The notes: a model not told the origin generated them from the sequence alone. A DNA stretch of 64,000 nucleotides from Platerodrilus igneus (GCA_036346225.1 JARFIW010000968.1:744001-808000), one strand, 5' to 3'; numbered from the stretch's first letter, positions 37,487 to 47,909 are shown. Program-made: numbers and translations.

Positions 37487-37770
37487 TATAAATCGTCGTA
37501 AGCTTTTTGTTCATCGCTGACCATAAATTAACCCCTTCATTTGTTCCTATTCTTCCCTTTAAAAATTCTCCATGTTCGACTACTACCCTCTCATTTTCCA
37601 GCGACAACTGTGACCCACTATCTACTAAAGCAACATAAACACGGTCCCTTAAACTAATATTTATAAATAACAAATTCTTTTTATTAAAATTGTAACTGTT
37701 TAACAACAAATCCCTTATACTATAGCAAACATCAATCTTTACTCCTAAGCAGTCGGTCGTCCAAAAATTC
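37455..37770 (-). CDS. Retropepsin (aspartic protease) start, -1 frame to gag
   Basis: This frame is open from the gag 3' end in the -1 frame. It encodes a lead-in (ACC GAC TGC... as TTDCLGVKIDVC), then ISLRDRVYVALVDSGSQLSL, where DSG is the catalytic Asp triad of a retroviral-type aspartic protease. It lacks an upstream ATG of its own before about 37,709 and overlaps the end of gag after an A9 run, so expression by -1 ribosomal frameshifting is likely. The flap and C-terminal half continue in the next frame (36,947-37,486). The product would cleave the Gag-Pol precursor. Confidence 0.8.
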
Positions 37771-39574
37771 GCGTTTTTTTTTCTTGAGGCGACTCGTGAA
37801 TTTCCACCACCTCAATCCTATCCGGGTCCGTTGTAATTGCGCTCGTCGTCATATGTTGGACGTTTACGTCCCTGTCCGTCCGGCTATTTCCATTTTGTAT
37901 TCCGCCCCCAATCGTCCGGCCGTCATCCTCGCCGTTGTCGTGCCGGTATCTGTTTTGTCCATTGTAGGCATTATCCCGGTGATCCCTATTGTAATACGGT
38001 CGTCTATGTGCCTCGTGACCCCAATGTTTCCTATGTCCGTAGTTAAAATTTTCCTGTCTATAATTTGGTCTGTTTTCGTGGTACGGTTGTCGTCGACTGT
38101 CTTCCCTGTAACCCCTGTTTTGTTCCCAATGGTATGTCCGCGTTTTCGCTTCCAGTACTGTCGCTAGATCAAAATTTCTCATTACTCCTAAGAATTCCCT
38201 CAACGTCTTGACATTTTGTACCACTACCACTTTGGTAACCTCCGGTTCCATATGACCTGCCAGTAGAAGTACGATGTCGTCCTCGCTCAATTTCGGTGTT
38301 AAGTGTTGCGCCTGATTAAACTTGTCAATCGCGTATTCTTCGCGTGTGCCGTGAGTCCTGCTATAATGTCCTGTAATTAGATTCGTCTTTATGTCGGTCT
38401 GATGTGTAGTGTTCCAAAACTGTTCTATAAAGAGTCGTCTGAAGTCCGCGTACGTGTCATACTGTTTACGAATAATGTTATGCCATTTTTCGGCATTTCC
38501 TGTTAAACTCGCCCCCACAATCTGTAATTTTGTTCGTTCGTTTTCTGTCCCTACGATCTCGTCTAGTCGGTCCAGGAATCCCATGGGCTGTTCTGTCTTA
38601 CGTCCCTCAAACTTCGGTAAAGCGTCCCGGTTTAATCGAAAGTGCGGTCCGTAATCTAGTCCAATTCGCCTCCTTTCTATGTCGTCGAGTTTCTCGTGAA
38701 TTTGTCTAACGTCCTGTCCTACCCTGGTTTCTAATCCCGTGACTTTGTCGTCAAGTTTTTCGTCCAGTTTTGTCCTACCGTGTACGTTTTCGTTTTGTAT
38801 GGTCTCTAAGGTTTGTCCTAAATTTTTGTAGTTGGTCCTATGTCGTTTGTCACATGTTTCTATTTCTGTACTTAAATTTGAAAACCCGCTAATCATCGTT
38901 TCTTCCACTGTGTCTACCCGTGTCTTAATTTCAGTTCTTAAGTCAGTCCGTGTCGCGTTCAAATCTCCCTGCAAATGTACTCGTGTGTGTTCCAACTTGT
39001 CGTCAACCCTGTCTACTTGTTGTTGGACCTCTGTCCGCACGTCGTCTTTTGCAATCTGTATTTGAGTTAGTAAGTAGTCCTGCGTGTGGTTCATTTTCGC
39101 CGTCAGGTCCGCGTGCGCTGTCCTAAACTCGTCCCTTAGCTCGTTATGTGATTGCGTAATTTTGTATGTCAGTTCTGTATGTGATTCCACAATTTTTATG
39201 GCTAACGCCGCATTCGCCTCTTTTTGTTCCGTGTGTGCATCTTTTTGTTCCTTCCGAGAAGTTTCCATTTCGTTGGTTAAATTCATCAGGAGTCGTATTA
39301 TGTCCTGGTTCCCTGCAGTTTCTGTCTCCTTAACCTCCGGTACCGTCACCTGGTCCGTGTCCGTGTCTGTCACCTCCAACTCTGTCTGCCTCGTGTCCGT
39401 CTCCTGTAGGTCGCCCCCTGCGTCCAGCTCTATGTCTTGTCTCCTTACATCCATTTCAACCCCGTATATCAATCCCGATCTTGTGATTCTTTTTGTGACC
39501 TCGTCCGTCATCTCTGTTTCCTTGTTTTGAACTCGTTTCCTGTAAAAATAGAAAAAAAAACTTGCGGGCCCCAC
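37745..39574 (-). CDS. Gag polyprotein of LTR retrotransposon
   Basis: An intact 609-codon frame, the longest in the window. It probably starts at the second Met (ETEMTDEVTKR, about 39,511), because the first 21 residues are a Phe/Tyr-rich lead. Domain order: a charged head (residues 22-90); a long coiled coil (about 90-300) of repeated AxLxxKIxxxHxELxxxI-like heptads; a capsid-like domain (about 300-470) with LNRDALPKFEGRKTEQPMGF, GNAEKWHNIIRKQYDTY and FRRLFIEQFW; then an Arg/Asn/His/Tyr-rich tail (about 480-580) that probably binds RNA. There is no CCHC zinc knuckle, which is unusual. An A9 run near the 3' end is a likely frameshift site. Intact coding fits the near-identical LTRs. Confidence 0.9.
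   Translation of the reverse strand: MGPASFFFYFYRKRVQNKETEMTDEVTKRITRSGLIYGVEMDVRRQDIELDAGGDLQETDTRQTELEVTDTDTDQVTVPEVKETETAGNQDIIRLLMNLTNEMETSRKEQKDAHTEQKEANAALAIKIVESHTELTYKITQSHNELRDEFRTAHADLTAKMNHTQDYLLTQIQIAKDDVRTEVQQQVDRVDDKLEHTRVHLQGDLNATRTDLRTEIKTRVDTVEETMISGFSNLSTEIETCDKRHRTNYKNLGQTLETIQNENVHGRTKLDEKLDDKVTGLETRVGQDVRQIHEKLDDIERRRIGLDYGPHFRLNRDALPKFEGRKTEQPMGFLDRLDEIVGTENERTKLQIVGASLTGNAEKWHNIIRKQYDTYADFRRLFIEQFWNTTHQTDIKTNLITGHYSRTHGTREEYAIDKFNQAQHLTPKLSEDDIVLLLAGHMEPEVTKVVVVQNVKTLREFLGVMRNFDLATVLEAKTRTYHWEQNRGYREDSRRQPYHENRPNYRQENFNYGHRKHWGHEAHRRPYYNRDHRDNAYNGQNRYRHDNGEDDGRTIGGGIQNGNSRTDRDVNVQHMTTSAITTDPDRIEVVEIHESPQEKKTRIFGRPTA
37774..37782 (-). promoter_or_regulatory. Candidate -1 ribosomal frameshift site
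   Basis: On the minus strand a run of nine A (read A-AAA-AAA in the gag frame, then ACG) lies about 13 codons before the gag stop. The -1 frame is open from here through the protease DSG motif. Position and sequence fit a slippery heptamer; I did not identify a downstream pseudoknot. Confidence 0.6.
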
Positions 39575-39576
39575 CT

Positions 39577-39658
39577 AACTCGGGCTCCCGGATTCTACTC
39601 TCTTTCGCTCTAACACCTTTTTAACCTTTTTCTCGAGCCTCACGTTGGGTTTGCCACC
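39577..39658 (-). promoter_or_regulatory. Primer-binding site and gag leader
   Basis: Immediately inside the 5' LTR the minus strand reads TGGCAAACCCAACGTGAGG (starting at 39,656), then CTCGAG. TGG plus CCCAACGTG and a TCGAG-like T-arm resembles the tRNA-Lys-type primer sites of gypsy-like elements, with a changed second block. About 60 bases of leader follow before gag. Confidence 0.6.
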
Positions 39659-41456
39659 TTCTTATATTAGCCCTTATTTACTTTACTTTATATCACTATT
39701 ACTTTACTTTCGCTTTGGGCTAATACCTTCTTTATTTATTACACTTTAACTTTAAACAAAATTTGTTACACGACTTTTGTCGTCGTCACAAATTTACTAT
39801 TTAATGTATGACTTCAAATCGAGGTGCTTTAGCAAACGTTTGGTTGGTTCTTTTTTTACTAATTACTATATTTTATATGCCTCGACTATTTGAAACTTTA
39901 ATCTCAGGGTTTTCTCACCTACTCACCGTGAGTTCAATCGTGAGTAGATGTGCTCTACCCAACCAAACTGCACCCTCGTTTGTTTTACCACTTTTTTAAT
40001 GTACTGAATTTACTATGTATGCCAAATTTTAATATATCAAAGTTGCCTGATGCCAAATTAATTTATGTAACTGTTTATGACTTTAATTTTTGACGTTATG
40101 ATATATTTACGGTACTTACCAGAAATATACCGCGCTGAAGGCATTCTTCTAACTGCTGGCTCAAATTCGAAATCGCCGTACGCACTTTCACAAAAGATTC
40201 TCCAATTTTGTCCGCTTGCGTACTGCCTCCAGGTGTTCTTAAAAACAATTTCGATGACCCAAACCTGAAATAAATTTACCCCAATTTAGAATTTAGCAAA
40301 AACCGTTGTCTACTTCCCTGCGTTAATTCTTCCTCGCCGTATCTTGATCTCCTGTTCCTCTGCTCCGTACCCCAATTAATCCTCTCTTCGCACAATCCAA
40401 TTCAAACCCGCTGTCCTATTATAATTCACTCCTAGTCCTGCTATTCCAATTTTCCATACGATGTCCTTACTGCCGTTTAATCTTCTCAAATCAATCCAAA
40501 ATTATTTATGTCGTCGATGCCTTCTTTATCCACTCCTATCCCTTACTGCCGTTATACCAAATCTATACCAAAACCAACACCAATCTTCTCAAACAAATAT
40601 CCGTCGCTTTCCCCCTTTGCACTAATAACCACTTCCAAAATCTTCTTTAAATACACGCTGACTTTCCCGTTGCACTTTTAAACACTTTTACTTTTTTTAA
40701 TACTCGTCGCCTTTTTTTTACTCGAAGCTTCTTATTCCTTTCACACTTGGATTAAATAATACTCGATGATACTTATATAAACTTTTATTTCAAAATATTT
40801 TACACTTTAACGCAGGTTTCATAAAATAGGTCTTTATCTGAACAAATTCGAAAAGTAAGTCCCTTATTTATTTTGCTTAGTTATTAAATCAACAAACTTA
40901 GCTTACTAGAATAACATTTTTTAAACATATAACATCCAATAACAAATCATCTTTCTTTCAGTGTCCAACATACCTTCGCTACAGTCTTTATAATAATTTT
41001 AAATTTCTACTATTGGTCCAAAACACTTCACTAAACTCCAATAACCTTTTACATTTTGATTCACTTTAAATTTTGATTTACAATTCGTCCAAAAGTTTGA
41101 TTCTATAAAAAGAAAAAGCCACATAATTTATACACGACCTGGACGCTTTGTTATATTGCAGATATCCATAAATGCGTTCGGCTTTCCGACGGCAAATGTA
41201 CTCTCAACTGGCTCATGAAATATCAACTCAGTATAAAACCTCAAGTACCGTGCATTATATCAACGTCATAAAGTCATGTTATCTACCTTTTGGCATATAA
41301 GTTTCAATCTGAAATGGTACATACTTTAACGTATGTAAAGTATAGCAAAATTTATAGTTTTTAAATTATTAAATCTGAAATATTGATCCTATCGTTTGGC
41401 ATACACCCCTATTAATACAAATATACCTTTAGAAACCTTATACCCCCCCCCTTACA
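39659..41456 (-). repeat. 5' LTR
   Basis: Direct repeat partner of 34,912-36,702; being upstream of gag it drives transcription on the minus strand. Its outer edge on that strand reads TGTAAGGGGGGGGGTATAAGG, with a longer G run than the other LTR. The + frames inside it are incidental. Confidence 0.92.
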
Positions 41457-42394
41457 TAATAATATATATATTGCTGTGATAAGGGGTTGTTTAAGGGTGT
41501 ATTTTATAGCACAGGTCGTGCAGGAATTAGAAATTGTAATAAGAAGCAGAAAACTGCATTTATTTAATAGAAAGTTGAGAAATGGAGATAGTTTGTAAAT
41601 AGTAAGCAGTCAACACCCTGTATATAAAGTATAAGTAGTTTTAAGCGACGCAAATAGACACACGAAGACGCATAGTTAGCGTAGAAACAAGGAATACATG
41701 CATTAAGTAAATAATAAATATTTAACACCCTGTAGATAGAGTTTTAGTTAATTTAGGTAAGGCAAATAATGATATTTTCAGTGGAAGCACGCGTATTTAT
41801 AAGTAAACATAATAAAGTGTAATTAAACACGCATTCAGAAAAATTCCAAACAGTTAGGATAATACGGAGATAAGAAATAGAGCTTCGGGAAGCATAGTGT
41901 AAAGGCGTACAAATAGTTAACAATTTTGATAAAAAAGGTGATTAAAAATTGCGTAAATAACAAGCACATAGGAAAATTAAAAGTCGAATTGCATCAGTTG
42001 TTTGTGTACAACATGGAAAAGCGATTAGATTCGTCAAAACACAGCATGTCTGATAACGAGGTACCTGCGAGCAAGCCAAAATTACTTGAAGGCAGATAAT
42101 GTTACATCAAAAACTACTTTAAATGCAAAGATTTGATTGGTCAAAATTAACGACGAGCTTATAAGCCATACCAACTGACGGAGTAGGAGATCAATCATAT
42201 ATTAACAGGGACAGTGATAACGAACTCAGTTTTCAACTCAACAAAGGCCGAGGTGCGCCACTTTGAAACAAAGTGTAATACGTAAGACTAATTTAAAGTG
42301 AAAATTGTTAAAGTGCGACGAAGATAAAAATTACGATTGCCGATTAAACGTAAGTAAATTTTGGGGAATTTATTTAAACTAAAACATAATAATA

Positions 42395-42560
42395 ATAGGA
42401 CTTCGAGTCCGTGGAGAATAATAGTCTAAGTGTGATAATAAGAATTTCGAGTCTGGGGAGAATAATGATCCAATTTCGAGTCTGGGGAAAATAATAATAC
42501 AAGTTCGAGGCCGGTGTGCATAAAAGCCAAGTCTAAGTCTGGGGAGGATGATAGTCCAAT
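42395..42560. repeat. Short tandem repeat block, GAGTCTGGGGA units
   Basis: About five imperfect units containing TTCGAGTCTGGGGAGAATAA, spaced 30-40 bp apart. Confidence 0.75.
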
Positions 42561-43284
42561 TCTAAGTTTGGGGAATTTGATAAGAAGAAATAAATCTGAA
42601 TGAGATGACAATAATTTGGGGTGCATAAGTCTAAGTTCAATAATGGTAGTCTAGAGGGTGATGACGATAATTTAAATGCAATCGGTATATAATAATTCTG
42701 AATTAGTGGATGGTATAATGCATGGAAAATATTAGCTGATAATGGATGCGTCGATGCGAAAAAAATAGACCAGGTTAGATTTTTAGTTATAAGACATTAT
42801 TTTTCTATTTGAATATTGAATATTGAATTTGCTTAACATAAATTAATGCGAAGAAGTCAACAAAACAAAGGACTTGCATACGTACAAAGTGCGTTATATG
42901 AAAAAAGGTTTTGAACGTTCCAAGCTTTTTTTTTCTTATAAAAACAATAGATTTTTTGGTGACTTTAGATAGATTGAATAGGGTATGATTTTTGATAAAT
43001 GAGATTTACAACATTAATTAATTGAAGAGTGTATTTTAATAATTTTCGAAAACATGTACATAATATTTTTTTTCATTATATGGAATTGAATTAACTTCAT
43101 TTTATAATTCTAAATAAATGCTGGTCGAAGTCAAAAAATACAGTTAATGGGAGTGTAATTTGATAATTTAAACAATAAAGGAGAAGCTATAAGTTGAATA
43201 CGCCATTGATAACGAGCAAGGCGGTATCACATCAAATTTTGTTATTGGTCGATACAAGGTCGGTACGAGATAAAATCCAGTTAA

Positions 43285-43420
43285 GTTCCTGGAAAGACTT
43301 CATAGCAATATTTATATGGTCGTCCAAACGATGGAGCGCGAATAATTGAGGGAAGACATAGCAATATTTATATGACAGCCAAACGTCGGAGCTCGATAAA
43401 TCCAGTTAATACATAGCAAT
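43285..43420. repeat. Subterminal repeats with CATAGCAATATTTATATG
   Basis: CATAGCAATATTTATATG near 43,301 recurs near 43,357, and CATAGCAATATATTTATATA near 43,411 runs into the (TA)n tract. Between the copies GTCCAAACGATGGAGC and GCCAAACGTCGGAGC also repeat. The TA tract may have grown from the last unit. Confidence 0.75.
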
Positions 43421-43421
43421 A

Positions 43422-43453
<32 letters not shown>

Positions 43454-43458
<5 letters not shown>

Positions 43459-44105
43459 TTATAATATTATTACTTTAGGACCTTTGCAATTAAAAACTAA
43501 ATATTTTCTCTTGTAAATTAAGTCTACTGGTAACAGATTGGTAGTTTTTAATTTCTGCAGTCTTGATAAAAAATTAATAAAAATAATGATTTGTTTAACC
43601 TCAATATAGGTACTTATGTACCATAGTAAATTAAATAACTGTTCAGTTCAATTGCTGTTAATTAATACTGGGAAATATTAATAATCTTTATGAGTTGCTA
43701 AATATATATTTATTCACATTTTCACTAGAAACACTTTCCGTTTTTCTGCATATTTGGCAAATATCTAGTTTAAATAGACAAAAAACAATTACCAACTTGA
43801 TGGACCGCGTATACGGGTGCAATCACTCTGTTTACTTACTGTATGTGCTTGTAAACACAGCATGTATTGTTGATTATAATGACAGGAAACTCTCATAACC
43901 TTAACATAGCCCAACGCACTAGCAATAATCCTATAGTACCCTGCTCTATTTATAATGATAAATAGTTTAAAAAATCCTAAGCTAACGCATCAATGTGTTA
44001 TCTGCGGCCATATGACACGTTGATAAAACATTTAAGTCAAGTGCAAACTCGATATAGTTGTTTATATTAAAATGTCCTTACGTAGATAACACACTCGAGA
44101 AAACA
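43454..44105. other. Stretch without recognised gene
   Basis: Non-coding by eye; it is the 5' flank of the proposed first neprilysin exon and may contain upstream regulatory sequence. A 67-codon frame at 43,695-43,898 is unidentified. Confidence 0.4.
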
Positions 44106-44114
44106 ACTTTGCAA

Positions 44115-44212
44115 GATAAAAATAAACACTAGTTTATCAGTTCTTTAGGTTGTGTCATAGGTGGATGTGGTGTTAAATTCTGTGTAAAATACATTCACTT
44201 TTATTAGAGAAA
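44115..44212 (+). promoter_or_regulatory. Possible core promoter and 5' UTR
   Basis: TCAGTT at 44,137-44,142 matches the arthropod initiator. An ATAAAAATAAA stretch at 44,116 lies about 23 bases upstream, a little close for a TATA box. A short leader then reaches the ATG at 44,213. This is only position-based support. Confidence 0.25.
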
Positions 44213-44304
44213 ATGTTAAGACTTATGGAAGATGAAATTGGTTACAGGGTGTTACATTCTGAAACAGAAAATCACCCAAAACGTAAATTTTCGTTTGGAT
44301 TTCA
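44213..44304 (+). CDS. Neprilysin-like gene, proposed first coding exon
   Basis: The ATG at 44,213 (context GAGAAAATG) opens 30 codons plus two bases: MLRLMEDEIGYRVLHSETEN, then HPKRKFSFGF, ending at a strong donor CA|GTAAGT (44,305). The two leftover bases CA plus the first A of the exon at 55,855 make a Gln codon and keep the frame, so the joined text runs KFSFGFQ-NPTWWKRRT. The segment is charged and polar, as expected of the cytoplasmic tail of a type II membrane protease. The intervening intron would be 11.5 kb and TE-rich. Phase, donor and orientation all fit, but without a transcript the link is inference; an alternative first exon could lie elsewhere in the intron. Confidence 0.6.
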
Positions 44305-44898
44305 GTAAGTAGTAATTTAGCAGCCTTGCACTACTCTTTAGTTCGTTGGAATAAATTATACATGGGCGTTGCTTTTGTGCTAATTGACACACCTGGTCTG
44401 AACAACTGGAAGAGCTCCAACTATGTTGTATTCTACGCCGAAATTACAGTGATTGATATCTTAAGAAAATATAGAAATAGTGTTGTATTTTTAGAGGTAG
44501 CTTCTGTTATACGTATTTAATATCGCTTCTCGTTTCTCAATGATCGCTTTTTATGCGAAGGTGAGGTTGGTATTGCAAAAAGTGTCGATTGAGAACCGTT
44601 TTCAAAACAAAATATTTTTCCGCTCTATCAGTTTTAAATTATGAGTCTTACATTAAGCAAGACTAAGCGAACAGAATAGCAAAATTCAAACCCTATAGGG
44701 TTGAAATGGTGAATTTTTGTTTTTGACAAAGGAGTAATAATTGAAAATAGTGTGGTAGGGTATAGCTGCTTTCAATGGATCATGAAAAATTAGACTGCAT
44801 TTACCACACTTCGTCTCCTAGATTTAAGTGATCTGAGATTAAATTCTATCGCGAGGATGGTAGACATATCAATTGTTAAACAACGTAGCGCTGGAAGT

Positions 44899-44948
<50 letters not shown>

Positions 44949-45535
44949 CATTCATTTCAGGCGATTGTGGTAGCTGTCAAAAAGCTATCAACCTAACGCA
45001 TATGTTTATTACATAACAATTTTAGTAATTCCATAAAAGTACTACGAACTGCCTGAAATTTTTGAGAATAAATAAAACGGTCAATATACTTTAGAATTTT
45101 ATTTTAAACATGATCAAAGTAATTCCCTTTAGCAAGAGTTTTATATTTATACAACACTTAGTGTTCTTGTGGAATATTACTAGTTTCAAGGTCTGAGTGG
45201 CAGAGCAAATAGCTGGAAACCTCAACGCTGCCGCTTTGAAGATTTCGTATATTTCTCTTTTCCCCTTTTTATGTATTGTTGTACAGTATTGCACATTTGG
45301 AAATAAACACAATTCTTTCTAACTTATTAAATTCAGCCGATAAATTCTCCAAAATACTGATAAAAGCTTGTATTAGTTTCTCACAATAAAACCTCATCCT
45401 TGCAAATATTTTTAAGCTCATAAATCACGAAAATGGTGTATTCCTAAATTAGATTAGTAGGGAGCCGAACAAAAATTCTTTCGCGTTCAATTTGAGACAA
45501 AACGAAATTTTTTCATTAAAACTTAAATCTAAACT
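44305..45535 (+). other. Start of intron 1
   Basis: Non-coding. A (TA)n tract of about 22 units lies at 44,901-44,944. Small frames at 44,326-44,520 and 45,091-45,312 have no motif. Confidence 0.5.
44901..44944. repeat. (TA)n microsatellite
   Basis: About 22 TA units following GGAAGTTG. Confidence 0.95.
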
Positions 45536-45539
45536 TTGT

Positions 45540-45810
45540 TATTGGTAAAAATTACGTTACGTAACGAATTTAGACCTGCCCAGATAGGGCGGGAACCCCG
45601 TAACAATTTTAAGAGTGCACCGGCTAACCGCTGTGGTACGGGAAAGAGTTTGCATAGAAAAAATGATAAAAATTATATAAATAAACAAGTAAAATTGCCA
45701 AAATACAAAACTACTTCGCAAGTATCACTTACCTTGAACGATTTTACTAGTTTTCAAAAATAAAGACGCTAAACCGTCTTGTCCCAGCAATTCCTTCGAT
45801 ATTATCGTTA
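45540..45810 (-). mobile_element. SINE-like repeat, copy 1
   Basis: Aligns with 62,480-62,760. On the minus strand a tRNA-like segment (45,646 to 45,574) has an A-box-like AGCGGTTAGCCGGTGC and a B-box-like GGGGTTCCCGCCC about 30 bases apart. About 150 bp before it also align with the second copy, including TCAAGGTAAGTG. The tRNA-like head suggests a SINE, but conserved sequence on both sides of it is unusual, so other small element types remain possible. Confidence 0.5.
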
Positions 45811-45879
45811 TCCGAAAAAGTTTATTCCGGGCAGGTTTTTAGGCTGTCGGTTTTTTTAAATTTTGTCACCCTACCTTTC

Positions 45880-47656
45880 TTAATCATACCTTGAAAACAT
45901 TATTCAACTTTTAATTAATCACAGCAATATCACAGAGCATTTATACAGTATGAATTATTTTCTCTCATTCGAAAGCATTTAGAACATTTACAACATCGTT
46001 TCCTTCAAACAAAATAATTTCTAAGTACTAATAAAAAAAATGCTTCTACCTTATTTTAAATTTACAGAACAAAATTTCTTCTTTTATAGATATTTTACCT
46101 GACCTTCTTTATTCTCACGCTTGTTAGGTTTGTTTGGCCAAAAAAATCCTTGACAAATAATCTATTAAAGGGCCAGAGTGTGTCGAACCCTGGACACAAA
46201 CTTTCCTGGTAAAAATCCGTTAGAAAAAATTATTTGGACTATATTAAACTATCTTAAACTAAAGGACAAAATTCAAATATCAGTTACAAAAAAATTATAC
46301 TTGCAAAAATCCACCAAACGTTTTTTTATCCAACTTGTAATTAAATATCTTCTTATTTTAAATTGATGTCTAAATCAGATTACAAGATTTGTCATATTTA
46401 AAATCCTCGTATGAAACAGCAGTTACCAAAGTACATATTGCTTAAACCTTCTTTTCAATTATTTAATAAAATTTTTAAAATAGCGTTATGTTGAAGAATT
46501 TTCCATCTTCATTGTAATTTAATAAATTCCACATTTTATGTAAGTTACGTAGTTGCGTTTAAAACATCACTTTTATATTAATTGTAACATTGTAATTATT
46601 AAATTACAGTATGCTTACTGCACACTTCAAATATCATCTTTGCAAAACAACAGCTCGCGACTTAAATCAAAATAACATTTTGCGATCAAATTTAAGAATC
46701 GGCTGAATGACCGTTTTTAATAAACGCTTCCTTATATATACAAAATTATCTATTTCCAGAATGTAGTAGAATTTGCGCGATTCCATTCTAAATAATAAAC
46801 GTCTACCTTTGTAATTCTTGGAAATCCTAATCAACGTTAAAAATTGTGGAGTTTTATTACCTTGTTATCTCGTTCCAGTTATTATTGACGTGCCCGGTTT
46901 GTCCTAATCTAACACATATTCGATAATTGTGGCGTCGCATACTAATGCCAAAGATAATCAATTTTTATTGGTTATTTTATGGATTTTATGGGTTTTTTCA
47001 ATGTTCGAGCCGCTTCTTGGAATAAACGTTTATATATTAATGAGTTCATACAAAATTTAGGTATTCTCCCGAAATTTTGTTCTTATTCTCGTCTATTCTC
47101 TATTTAAAATGAATTTATGAAATCCACAGAGTAATTAATTTAAAACTTTAGTTGCTTTTTAATGCAAAGGGGGTGCATTTTTATAGAAATATTTGCTTTT
47201 ACTCCAAAATCGTGTTTTAATATTAAAATTGATTGTAGTTTTTATGTTAAATGCGTAAAGCTAGTGCTATTCTATGCTATTTACAGCAAACGTATTTTTA
47301 TGAAAAATGTTTAATAATTAATAAGTGAAAATAAATGGTTTTATATTTATCTTAAAATGAACGATTTCCGTTCGCATTGAATGTGTTTTAAGGTATTACA
47401 ACGATTAATTATTTTTACTACGCTGCTTACATTATTTGCTATGTATTTACCTTACGCCTATATCATACAGGCTGATTATGTATACACGCGCAATTGTATT
47501 TTTGTATGGCACTTTAATGAATAAAAGTACGTTTGTATTATATAAGGCGTAACCATGAATTTACGGAAATTTCTAATTTTCCGGATTCTTTTATATTTTG
47601 GTGTAATTTATTTGTAAAATTTGGGTTTTAATGATCTCTTATGACCCCATATTACG

Positions 47657-47660
<4 letters not shown>
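45880..47660. mobile_element. Dispersed repeat copy B
   Basis: Partner of the 33,020-34,863 repeat, same orientation, moderately diverged. It starts with AATCACAGCAATATCAC near 45,917 (compare AAACACAGTAATATCAT near 33,074). It ends ATGACCCCATATTACGTCA, running into a (TA)n tract exactly as copy A does. Non-coding. Confidence 0.65.

Positions 47661-47699
<39 letters not shown>
47661..47699. repeat. (TA)n microsatellite
   Basis: About 19 TA units between dispersed repeat copy B and the hairpin. Confidence 0.95.
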
Positions 47700-47702
<3 letters not shown>

Positions 47703-47909
47703 GAAAAATTATTGCTTATAGCAATTTAAATAAATAAAACAAGTATATACGATGTATAAATAATCACAAACTTTACGAAAAATCGAAAGAAAGGTATTAA
47801 TTATACAAAGCAATTATACAAAGCGATTTTTAGTAAAGTTTGTAATTATTTATACATCGTATATACTTGTTTTATTTATTTAAATTGCTATAAGCAATAA
47901 TTTTTCATT
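47700..47909. repeat. Long inverted repeat with 86-bp arms
   Basis: 47,700-47,785 and 47,824-47,909 are near-perfect inverted copies separated by a 38-base spacer. Arm landmarks are ATGAAAAATTATTGCTTAT, AACAAGTATATACGATGTAT and AAACTTTAC. A transcript from either strand would fold into a long hairpin. No coding capacity; a MITE or a back-to-back element insertion are both possible. Confidence 0.9.

Larger units (their letters stand above)
34912..41456 (-). mobile_element. Young, pol-deleted Ty3/gypsy-like LTR retrotransposon
   Basis: Two direct, near-identical terminal repeats of about 1.79 kb (34,912-36,702 and 39,659-41,456) flank gag, a protease frame and the first part of RT, all on the minus strand. 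A primer-binding-like site lies just inside the right (5') LTR and a purine-rich stretch just outside the left (3') LTR. Coding sequence stops about 35 residues into RT; the rest of RT, RNase H and integrase are missing. The element is therefore non-autonomous and would need a helper. The LTRs differ by a few substitutions plus homopolymer-length changes, implying a recent insertion. No envelope frame is present. Confidence 0.92.
41461..43453. mobile_element. Candidate (TA)n-bounded repeat element
   Basis: The left edge is ATATATATTGCTGTGATAAG (41,462-41,481). The right edge is TACATAGCAATATATTTATA running into (TA)n (43,410-43,453), so both ends carry the inverted TTGCTRTG motif. The interior (about 1.9 kb) has no intact gene; a short frame at 42,013-42,093 (MEKRLDSSKHSMSDNE...) is unidentified. 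It holds two internal repeat blocks annotated separately. The element call is inferred from the ends. Confidence 0.45.

Noticed and set aside
36930..37520. 196-codon + strand frame
   Set aside because: It is the opposite strand of the protease/RT frame (ILGMDF, YPIP motifs), so a shadow frame.
37784..39530. Several + strand frames of 69-148 codons
   Set aside because: Opposite-strand shadows of the intact gag; Ser/Val/Cys-rich without motifs.
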